Positions 44,090 through 50,673 of a DNA stretch of 50,673 nucleotides are shown here, piece by piece. Numbering within the stretch: the first letter of the stretch is position 1; every line of letters starts with the position of its first letter. Both the position numbers and the translations under genes were made by a program. The DNA lies in contig JAOADV010000015.1 in assembly GCA_026417135.1 (NCBI GenBank), forward strand, positions 1 to 50,673, read 5' to 3'. The notes below the pieces were generated by a model. The model was not told the origin of the DNA and ran no database searches. It was given only the letters and a program-made list of their open reading frames with translations. Origin of the DNA: Ignavibacteria bacterium (lineage in GTDB: Bacteria > Bacteroidota > Ignavibacteria > Kapaibacteriales > UBA2268).

Positions 44090-44766
44090 TGAAAAGAATT
44101 TTTAAGTTTATATTCAAAATTGTTATCTATTTTATTGTTTCAAGTATCGTTGTAGTGATTATTTACAAGTTTGTTCCGCCACCAATAACTCCAATAATGA
44201 TTATTCGTGTTTTTGAAAGTTGGTTCGAAGGGGGTGCAGTTGAAATAAGTAAAGAGTGGGTTCCTTACGAGAAAATTTCAAAGAATATGTTTCGTGCTGT
44301 AATCGCTGCCGAGGATGCAAAATTTATGAGGCACAATGGTTTCGATTGGGATGCAATCGAATCTGCTCAACGATATAATCGTGCAAAGAAAGGGAAAAAA
44401 CTCCGAGGAGGTTCAACAATATCTATGCAGACTGCAAAAAACACATTTCTTTGGCACGGCAGAAATTATGTTAGAAAAGCGCTCGAAGCTTATTTTACTA
44501 TACTTATTGAATTAATTTGGGGAAAGAAAAGAATTCTTGAAGTTTATTTAAATGTGATTGAATTTGGTGGTGGAATATATGGGGTCGGGGCTGCTTCGAA
44601 GTATTTCTTTAACAAAGTACCAAGCCAACTTACGCAAAGAGAAGCAGCTTTGCTCGCAGCTGTTCTTCCAAATCCACGAAGATGGTCGCCAAAGTTTCCG
44701 ACTCCATATATAGAAAAAAGAGTTGAATTTATACAAGGAAGGATGAACTCTGTCGTCATACCATAA
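44089..44766 (+). CDS. mtgA: Monofunctional peptidoglycan glycosyltransferase
   Basis: A 225-residue GT51 enzyme that polymerises lipid II into glycan strands at the inner membrane. An N-terminal transmembrane helix (about 8-28) is followed by the catalytic motif AAEDAKFMRHNGFDW with E75. GGSTISMQ is at 108-115, KALEAYF is near 130-136, and the second active-site segment RILEVYLNVIEFG carries E151. It lacks the transpeptidase domain of bifunctional PBPs and ends within the family's normal length. The ATG 44089 overlaps the preceding stop (TGATG), so it is coupled to the lipoprotein gene. Confidence 0.96.
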   Translation: MKRIFKFIFKIVIYFIVSSIVVVIIYKFVPPPITPIMIIRVFESWFEGGAVEISKEWVPYEKISKNMFRAVIAAEDAKFMRHNGFDWDAIESAQRYNRAKKGKKLRGGSTISMQTAKNTFLWHGRNYVRKALEAYFTILIELIWGKKRILEVYLNVIEFGGGIYGVGAASKYFFNKVPSQLTQREAALLAAVLPNPRRWSPKFPTPYIEKRVEFIQGRMNSVVIP

Positions 44767-44767
44767 T

Positions 44768-44775
44768 TATATTTG
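44768..44775 (+). promoter_or_regulatory. Candidate -7 box TATATTTG for the metzincin gene
   Basis: TATATTTG begins 1 nt after the mtgA stop and ends 53 nt before ATG 44829. It suggests a separate promoter for the protease rather than read-through from mtgA. Confidence 0.4.
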
Positions 44776-44828
44776 TAACTTTTATTTATTTTATTTTGTT
44801 TATTGTTTTTTTTGGTTTGGAGCTTTTT

Positions 44829-47315
44829 ATGAAATTTAGAGTTTTATTTACAATCTCAATATTCTTTGCGGTCTTTTCTAGTACAGTTTTTTCCAAAGAC
44901 TTGATTATCGATTCCAAAGTTTTAATAAGAAATTATAGGATTACAGAATTTCTTACTAGTTCCGAAAGTATTAACTTCGAAATCAATTCAAAAGTTGCCC
45001 GAGAGATTTTTACAGAAAATTACGATAAACTCATAATTCAACAATTTCCCCTTTTTGGTGGCAAAGCCGAAGATTTGATACTTGAAAAAGCAGAAATACC
45101 TTTCGACCAAAATACAGAGTTTTATCGTGGGACAAAAAATGGTTTGATAAGAATAAATGCTCCTAAGGTAATGTGCCTTTCTGGTCGAATAAAAAATCAA
45201 CCCAATTCTTTTGTTTTTCTCAATTTAACTGAATTTGGAATTATAGGCACTATTTTAGAATCCGAAGGCAAGTTATATTCTATCTCTCCTATTTTTAGTT
45301 CTAAAGAAGGTGAGCATATTCTTACGAATGCTAACTCACAAATTGTGAGTGAAAATGTCATTTTTAGATGCTTGACTGAGGATTACAGTGGAAATCGGAA
45401 TGAAATAAAAGATTTGATTGACCACTACGATGGAATTCCTTTATCGAAGAAGCCTTTGCTCGAGGTAAAACTTATTACCGAAGGTACCGCCGATTATTTC
45501 AAGATATTCAACAATCTCCAAGCTGCAACAGCATATATGGTTTCAGTTATCGCACAATCTTCGAAATTATATCAGGAGTTTTTCAATGTTCGGTTGTTTA
45601 TTGGCCAAACTATTGTTTGGGAAGATGATTGGGACGACCCATATTATGGGACACAGAATTTACAAGAGAAACTTCGAAAGATGCCTTCGGTATGGAAGAG
45701 TAAAACCGTCGATAGGGCTTTGGTTGTTCTTTTTGCCAACTTAGCAAATCAGCCACAAGGAGAAACGGTTGCTGGTATTTCATTCGGTGGCACTCCCTAT
45801 TACGGAAGTTTATGCAACCGAGACTATGGTTATTGTGTATTGGGGATTCGAGGGAATGCAAGATATCCAACTTTAAACTATACTTGGGACGTAAATGTTT
45901 CGACACACGAAATTGGGCATAATTTTGGGTTACCGCATACTCACAATTGTTACTGGCAACCAAATATGATAGATACTTGCGTTACTGGGGAAACTTATGG
46001 TGTTGGGGATGCTTGCATTAGGTCGGGAAACCCTATTCCACGACCTGGAACAATTATGAGTTACTGCCATTTGACTAATGCAACGAGGTCCGTACAATTG
46101 ATTTTCCATCCCCGAGAATATCCGCTTGGGAGAACAGCTGCAGAACGTTCCTCTTGCGTTAAGCAACCTGCTTCCCCTTATGTTTCCTTGTTAAACCCAC
46201 TTGGTGAAAAAAGTTATATAGCTGGCGATATTTTACCAATTCGCTGGACTTCCGCAAGAGTAAATTATTTAACAATTTTCTTTTCAAGCAACAACGGTTC
46301 AACTTGGTCGGTTATTGCTGATAATGTACCAGTAACCGATTCGATTTATTTTTGGGAAACTCCTAAGATAAATACCTCGCAAGCTTTAATTTATATAAGA
46401 GACAAGGGTAATCCATTAGTTGCCGATACCTCTATGAAACCCTTTTCAATTTCTGTTCGTAGCATTCAAGTCTCATTTCCTTCGGAAAACGAAGAGTTTG
46501 CTCAGAATGAATTGATAGCTTTATCTTGGAGAGCGACTTTGGTTGATTCCTTCATAATTCAATTTTCGTCCGACGGGGGAAATACTTTTAAAACTTTGGA
46601 ATCGAATTATACAAACACTTATTACGAATTTATTGCTCCAGAAATACAATCGGACAACTGTTTGTTTAAAATTATTTCAACCGATGGAAAAATATTTGCT
46701 CAGACTTCAACTTTTAAAATTGGTGTGCCACAAGCAGAAATTATCTTCCCTAAAGGAGGCGAAATTCTTTGTGTAGGTGCCAGTTACTCTATTCGCTGGT
46801 CTGCTTCATATGTCAATAAAATCATTCTTGAATACTCCGTCGACAATGGGACTTCGTGGCGAAAAATTTCTTTAGGAAATATTGATGCAAAACAAAGAGG
46901 TTATATCTGGAAGGTCCCAAATAGACTTTCAAATCAAGCTTTAATTAGGATTCGTCCTAATTTTAGCGAGATGCCAATTACACAAAATTCCAAAACTTTT
47001 TCTATCGATTCTTGCCAAACAGTTGGTAATGTCGAGATTATTGCTAATTCGTTGGAAAGAATAACAAATGTATCGATAAGTTCTGACCAAGATGAAATTA
47101 GCTTTGATGTTAACAGAATAGAAGATTTAAAAAATCCTACAATTGCAGTTTACGATTTGCTTGGTCGTCTTTTATATTCCGAACCTTTGTTAAATTCTTT
47201 AGCTACTCCTTTTAGGCAAACAATAAACTTGGACCTTCCGTCTGGTAATGTGTTTTTCTTAGTTTTGCAGTTCGAAGGGGGAAGTTACCTCGTTTCTACT
47301 TTTTTATTAGATTAA
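44829..47315 (+). CDS. Secreted metzincin (reprolysin-like) metalloprotease with sorting domain
   Basis: 828 residues from ATG 44829; an upstream TTG at 44796 is less likely. A signal peptide ends VFSK. A propeptide-like region (about 20-220) precedes a protease domain with the zinc motif H360-E361-xx-H364-xx-G-xx-H370 (HEIGHNFGLPH). Cysteine-rich loops follow, then the Met-turn TIMSYCH. Two or three repeated beta-sandwich modules (about 455-735, with LSWRATLVDSFIIQFSSDGG, RWTSARVNYLTIFFSSNNG and RWSASYVNKIILEYSVDNG) follow. The end (YDLLGRLLYS ... LPSGNVFFLVL) is a type A sorting domain. It is likely a surface or released endopeptidase supplying peptides for uptake. Confidence 0.88.
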   Translation: MKFRVLFTISIFFAVFSSTVFSKDLIIDSKVLIRNYRITEFLTSSESINFEINSKVAREIFTENYDKLIIQQFPLFGGKAEDLILEKAEIPFDQNTEFYRGTKNGLIRINAPKVMCLSGRIKNQPNSFVFLNLTEFGIIGTILESEGKLYSISPIFSSKEGEHILTNANSQIVSENVIFRCLTEDYSGNRNEIKDLIDHYDGIPLSKKPLLEVKLITEGTADYFKIFNNLQAATAYMVSVIAQSSKLYQEFFNVRLFIGQTIVWEDDWDDPYYGTQNLQEKLRKMPSVWKSKTVDRALVVLFANLANQPQGETVAGISFGGTPYYGSLCNRDYGYCVLGIRGNARYPTLNYTWDVNVSTHEIGHNFGLPHTHNCYWQPNMIDTCVTGETYGVGDACIRSGNPIPRPGTIMSYCHLTNATRSVQLIFHPREYPLGRTAAERSSCVKQPASPYVSLLNPLGEKSYIAGDILPIRWTSARVNYLTIFFSSNNGSTWSVIADNVPVTDSIYFWETPKINTSQALIYIRDKGNPLVADTSMKPFSISVRSIQVSFPSENEEFAQNELIALSWRATLVDSFIIQFSSDGGNTFKTLESNYTNTYYEFIAPEIQSDNCLFKIISTDGKIFAQTSTFKIGVPQAEIIFPKGGEILCVGASYSIRWSASYVNKIILEYSVDNGTSWRKISLGNIDAKQRGYIWKVPNRLSNQALIRIRPNFSEMPITQNSKTFSIDSCQTVGNVEIIANSLERITNVSISSDQDEISFDVNRIEDLKNPTIAVYDLLGRLLYSEPLLNSLATPFRQTINLDLPSGNVFFLVLQFEGGSYLVSTFLLD

Positions 47316-47650
47316 AATTTGTTGTGCAATAGTAAATCTTTATCTCAACGGGATGTGAACTGGTACCTTAAACAGTAGGTCAACCTTTATGCCTTTTCAA
47401 ATGAATTTCAAAGGATAAAATCTTATGTTACTTCGATTGCATAAGCTAGAATTTAAGTTGGCACTTGAACTTCATTAATGACTATAAACTATTCTTATCC
47501 ACAATTATAAACTTATTCTAACAAGCTTATGATTATGAAAATTTGAAATTCATTCTGTGAAAAATGTTAAGTTCAAAAGATTTCTTAATATTCAAAGAAT
47601 TTTAAAGCAAAACATACTTTAATTCTTAATTTTGCTTTTTTCCAATCATA
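47316..47650. other. 335-bp intergenic region before the second flippase
   Basis: No supported gene or repeat. It contains only a candidate promoter box at 47627-47634 for the downstream flippase. Confidence 0.6.
47627..47634 (+). promoter_or_regulatory. Candidate -7 box TAATTTTG for the second flippase
   Basis: A plus-strand TAATTTTG ending 16 nt before ATG 47651, again implying a very short leader. Confidence 0.45.
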
Positions 47651-49135
47651 ATGAAAAGTAGAATTCTTAATTTAGCGGGTGATACCCTAACCTATGGCTT
47701 TTTCATATTAATAGGTCGATTCCTAACTTTTCTTCTAACCCCATTTTACACTAATTTTTTGACGATAGAAGAGGTAGGGGACATAGGTAATTTCTTCGCT
47801 TTGATAGCATTCGTAAACGTTCTTTATGCAATTGGGATGGACACGGCATTTCTCCGATTTTATTCTAAAGATAATTTGGAGGAAACTCGAAAAGTGTTTA
47901 CCTTGTCCTATTTTTCGATTCTTGTCCTATCGTTAACATCGACACTCCTTCTTTTATTTCTAAGTCCAATTTTTGCTCATTATCTAACGAAACTGCCGGA
48001 GAAAGAAACAATTGTTCAACTTGCAATCTTAGTTCCTTTTACAGATTGTTTGATGGTTATTCCTTATGGATATTTGCGGATGACCCGACAAGTAGCTAAG
48101 TTCTCGATAATTCGCTTATCTTTGATTGTTATTGCAGTTGCTTTAAACATATTGTTTGTCGTTATACTTCGCATTGGAATAAAAGGGGTCTTTTACGCCC
48201 AGCTGTTAGCAAATGTTATCGGCGTTTTATTTTTTATACCAATTCTTCTTCGGCAGCTTGCATTTCACTTCGATGGCCAGTTGTTAAAGAAAATGTTGGA
48301 ATTTGGTTTACCCACTGTTCCAGCTGCCTTTTCTGGTATAATACTTCAAGTTGTTGACCGACCTATTTTAAAATTCCTTACCGATGCGAACCAGGTTGGA
48401 ATTTATATGGTCAATTATCGTTTAGCAATACCGATGATGCTTTTTGTTGCAATGTACGATTATGCTTGGAAACCATTTTACCTTTCAAATTTCGAAAGTT
48501 CAGATGCGAAAGACCTTTTTTCCCGAATTTTTACCTACTTTGTCTATTCTGTGGCTACAATATTCTTAGTTACTTCATTTTATATTGAATTTTTAGTCCA
48601 ATTACCATTTTTTGGTGGAAAATTTATAGAGCCTTCGTATTGGGTTGGAATGGATATTATCCCTATCATTATGCTTGGATATGTTTTCAATGGCTTTTAC
48701 GTGAATTTTACTGCTGGGATTACAATCCAGAAAACCACGAAATATCTTCCAGTTGCCGTTGGAATTTCGGCACTTTTAAAGATAATTTTAAATTTCGTTA
48801 CAATCCCATACATTGGCTATTATGGTTCTGCTTGGGCTACTCTTTTAGCTTATTTGAGTTCTGCCGTAATTGTTTATTATTTTTCGCAAAAAGTTTATCC
48901 GATTCGTTATAACTGGGGAAAAGTAATACTTCTGGCAACTATTGCTACCGCAATCTATTTTCTTTTCAAGTTTGCCTCTTTTGGTGTGGATGATTTATGG
49001 AAATTCATCATCCGCACTGTTGGAATATTTGCTTTTGTTACTATTCCATTCCTTACTAATATTTTTAATTATAATGAAAGGAATGTGTTGAAAAGTTTAT
49101 TCAAAGAATTTACGATTTGGAAATCTAAACTTTAG
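47651..49135 (+). CDS. Polysaccharide flippase, MOP/Wzx superfamily
   Basis: A 494-residue protein with about fourteen hydrophobic helices. The N-terminal segment LAGDTLTYGFFILIGRFLTFLLTPFYTNFLTIEEVGDIG and the later ADRPILKFLTDANQVGIYMVNYRLA-type segment are those of oligosaccharide flippases. It should export a lipid-linked glycan and is distinct in sequence from the flippase at 25141-26442. The lipid II flippase MurJ belongs to the same superfamily and cannot be excluded on sequence alone, though the pattern fits Wzx better. It stands alone on the plus strand and converges on the hemerythrin-PAS gene. The start ATG 47651 has no Shine-Dalgarno. Confidence 0.85.
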   Translation: MKSRILNLAGDTLTYGFFILIGRFLTFLLTPFYTNFLTIEEVGDIGNFFALIAFVNVLYAIGMDTAFLRFYSKDNLEETRKVFTLSYFSILVLSLTSTLLLLFLSPIFAHYLTKLPEKETIVQLAILVPFTDCLMVIPYGYLRMTRQVAKFSIIRLSLIVIAVALNILFVVILRIGIKGVFYAQLLANVIGVLFFIPILLRQLAFHFDGQLLKKMLEFGLPTVPAAFSGIILQVVDRPILKFLTDANQVGIYMVNYRLAIPMMLFVAMYDYAWKPFYLSNFESSDAKDLFSRIFTYFVYSVATIFLVTSFYIEFLVQLPFFGGKFIEPSYWVGMDIIPIIMLGYVFNGFYVNFTAGITIQKTTKYLPVAVGISALLKIILNFVTIPYIGYYGSAWATLLAYLSSAVIVYYFSQKVYPIRYNWGKVILLATIATAIYFLFKFASFGVDDLWKFIIRTVGIFAFVTIPFLTNIFNYNERNVLKSLFKEFTIWKSKL

Positions 49136-49188
49136 ATTAAAAATTCTTTTCGATTACTTGACTTTCTTGGTAACTGCTGTAAAAATAC

Positions 49189-50133
49189 TTATTCCTCGTC
49201 CAAAAGTCGTTTTTCTCCCTCCAAAGCCCGATAAGGATTAACATCTTGGACTAATTCGACGACACCTTGATACTCACCTTTCTCGTTTCGAACAGCATAG
49301 TAAGCTATAAAAAGATACATTCCATTGAAATGTATCCAAAAAGTTGCTTTATCGCGTTTACCAGCTTTCATTTCTTCGATGATTTTGTTCACAAGATGAA
49401 TACTTTTGGGCGGGTGGCATTGTTGAACTGTTCGACCAATTGCCGAAAGTGACCTCGTGAAGATTTTTTCTTTATCGAGCTTGTTAAAATATCGAACTCT
49501 ATCGTTTGCATCCACGAAGGTTAATTCAATTGGTAGGCTATCCAAAATGTTGTTTATAAGTTCAGTTGGCAAAGATGCCAAAAGGTCGATACGCTCTCCA
49601 CTTTCCTTTTCGAGAGCATCCACCAAAGTCTTAAATCGCTCGTACCCTCCAAGTCCCACGGTTTCTTGTTCTATCATTTTAAATTGGGTAACAAGGTATG
49701 CTTCGTCTGTTGGCTTAATAAAGTTTTTGCCCATAGGATAAAGGATATCGTTTTCCTTCCAGATATGTTCCTTTGTTAAGGCTGAATACTCACGAAAAAT
49801 AATCCTTAAACTTTTAATTTCTTCGGCTGTTTTTTCGGTTTGTGAGATTATTTTTTTGATTTGATTTAAATAATTTCTTTCTGCTTCGTGCTCTTGCAAC
49901 ATAACTGCAACTGGACCCATCGGTGGCATACCATTTTCTAAAAGCAATGGGAAATAAATTTTCTCTTCTTTTGCATTATGGCACAACTCTCCATAATTCC
50001 AAAGTATTTCGACAAGAGTTTGAACGACATTCCAATTGATTTTTTCTCTTTCGATTTGTCGTTCTGCGATAACAAGTGTCTTTTCGATTATTGAATGGTC
50101 GTTGATTAAAATTGTAATATACATATCAGCCAT
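49189..50133 (-). CDS. Hemerythrin-PAS (DUF438-related) sensor-like protein
   Basis: A 314-residue protein with an N-terminal hemerythrin-like four-helix bundle (1-160). Candidate diiron ligands are H13, H52, E56 or E57, H82, E83 or E86, H123 and E127. A C-terminal PAS domain (about 195-305) follows with RTVQQCHPPKS and QDVNPYRALEGEKRLL, matching the PAS_10-type domain of DUF438 proteins. Those proteins often place a separate DUF438 segment first, which is missing here. The protein is cytosolic. It may sense O2, NO or redox state, but no output domain such as a kinase or DNA-binding part is present. Two TAATTTTG boxes lie upstream. Confidence 0.85.
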   Translation of the reverse strand: MADMYITILINDHSIIEKTLVIAERQIEREKINWNVVQTLVEILWNYGELCHNAKEEKIYFPLLLENGMPPMGPVAVMLQEHEAERNYLNQIKKIISQTEKTAEEIKSLRIIFREYSALTKEHIWKENDILYPMGKNFIKPTDEAYLVTQFKMIEQETVGLGGYERFKTLVDALEKESGERIDLLASLPTELINNILDSLPIELTFVDANDRVRYFNKLDKEKIFTRSLSAIGRTVQQCHPPKSIHLVNKIIEEMKAGKRDKATFWIHFNGMYLFIAYYAVRNEKGEYQGVVELVQDVNPYRALEGEKRLLDEE

Positions 50134-50152
50134 TTTTCCACCAGAAAAAAAG

Positions 50153-50160
50153 CAAAATTA
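50153..50160 (-). promoter_or_regulatory. Candidate -7 box TAATTTTG, proximal
   Basis: A minus-strand TAATTTTG ending 19 nt before ATG 50133 of the hemerythrin-PAS gene. Confidence 0.45.
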
Positions 50161-50181
50161 GTTAAGAAAATGAATAACGGA

Positions 50182-50189
50182 CAAAATTA
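50182..50189 (-). promoter_or_regulatory. Candidate -7 box TAATTTTG, distal
   Basis: A second minus-strand TAATTTTG 29 nt upstream of the proximal box, 48 nt before the ATG, giving possible tandem promoters. Confidence 0.35.
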
Positions 50190-50382
50190 TCTGATTTTTG
50201 TAAAATTTTGTTTTTATTTTTGAAACTACCTATCTGACAAATTTATATTTATTTAATCTGGAGATTTTGTATAATAACTTTACTTTTTGGCAATCAAATC
50301 TAAGTTCTAATGGTTAGGATACAAAATTTTAATGTCAATTTTCTTTAAATTTATATAATATTTTTTTATGATATATAGGAGT

Positions 50383-50673
50383 ATGGAAAAAGTTAATGTT
50401 TGCATTGCTTGTGGTTCAATCCAGATAACCTCTTTTAACAAAGCTGGTTTCACTTTTTTCAAATGTCAAATTTGTGGTCTTGTAAGAAAAGTTGATACCT
50501 CGTCGGAATACATTTACGAGAAAGGTTACTATCTACGAAAAGAAGCGAAAAACAAATATGGCATTCAAGTATGGAATTTCGCACGATACCCAGAAAATAT
50601 CAAATTAATTACTGAAATTATGCAATTTGTCCCGCCCCCAGCCACTCTGGTCGATGTTGGATGTTCCTATGGT
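50383..50673 (+). CDS. Zinc-ribbon class I methyltransferase, 5' part (runs off the window)
   Basis: 97 codons are visible from ATG 50383; an in-frame ATG at 50368 is possible. AGGAG lies immediately before ATG 50383. A zinc ribbon is formed by C7, C10, C28 and C31 (CIACGS and FKCQICGLV). At the window edge VDVGCSYG is motif I of an S-adenosylmethionine-dependent methyltransferase. Proteins with this order often modify sugars or lipids in surface-polysaccharide clusters, so a role near the flippase is possible but not shown. The 3' end lies outside the window. Confidence 0.75.
   Translation, partial: MEKVNVCIACGSIQITSFNKAGFTFFKCQICGLVRKVDTSSEYIYEKGYYLRKEAKNKYGIQVWNFARYPENIKLITEIMQFVPPPATLVDVGCSYG

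Noticed and set aside
1-50673. Mobile elements, CRISPR arrays or defence systems
   Set aside because: I found no transposase, integrase, regularly spaced repeats or recognised defence genes; the MazG-like and SNase-like genes are too generic to claim a defence role.

Overview
The window is AT-rich bacterial DNA (roughly two thirds A+T by eye) with densely packed, mostly housekeeping genes. Several signs point to the Bacteroidota/Ignavibacteriota/Kapabacteria part of the FCB group. Four large secreted proteins end in a type A (type IX secretion) C-terminal sorting domain. There are a TonB-type receptor with a carboxypeptidase-regulatory-like domain and an alginate-export-type porin. Many genes lack a Shine-Dalgarno sequence, and a TAnnTTTG box, most often TAATTTTG, recurs just upstream of transcription-unit heads. 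The exact lineage cannot be fixed from the sequence alone.

Layout. Positions 1-5400 hold a GT39-type glycosyltransferase, a DprE2-like short-chain reductase, a LysM lytic transglycosylase (MltD type) and pyrE. Positions 5600-11000 encode envelope proteins: a cohesin/dockerin-like protein with a sorting domain, a TonB-type receptor and an alginate-export-type porin. Positions 11200-16950 hold rny (minus), a large Asp-box beta-propeller with a sorting domain (plus), then acpS and the sirtuin gene cobB overlapping on the minus strand. Positions 17000-20700 (minus) hold an MCE/MlaD protein, a CAU-anticodon tRNA, a bifunctional-nuclease-family protein and etfBA. Positions 20800-25050 hold the compact rng-dxr-rseP cluster. 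Positions 25100-33160 (minus) hold a flippase, a PhoR/PhoB-like two-component pair and a second unit of a surface protein, an orphan response regulator and a MazG-like protein, closed by an intrinsic terminator. Positions 33300-39600 hold a predicted K+-dependent membrane pyrophosphatase, an M24 peptidase plus POT peptide transporter, and a methyltransferase. Positions 40000-47300 hold smc, a nuclease-like lipoprotein, mtgA and a metzincin protease with a sorting domain. The window ends with a second flippase, a hemerythrin-PAS protein and the 5' part of a zinc-ribbon methyltransferase.

How it fits together. The cell appears to build and remodel peptidoglycan (MltD, MtgA) and surface glycans (two flippases, GT39, SDR). 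It exports proteins through a type IX-like route, and may digest protein outside the cell (metzincin) and then import and cleave peptides (POT, M24). ETF and the pyrophosphatase serve energy metabolism. Nothing in the window is clearly a mobile element, CRISPR array or dedicated defence island. The most informative unexplained signals are the promoter-like box shared by many genes, an overrepresented TCGA/C|GA codon-junction bias, a tandem-ATG hexamer repeat at the TonB receptor start, and a perfect palindrome upstream of cobB.
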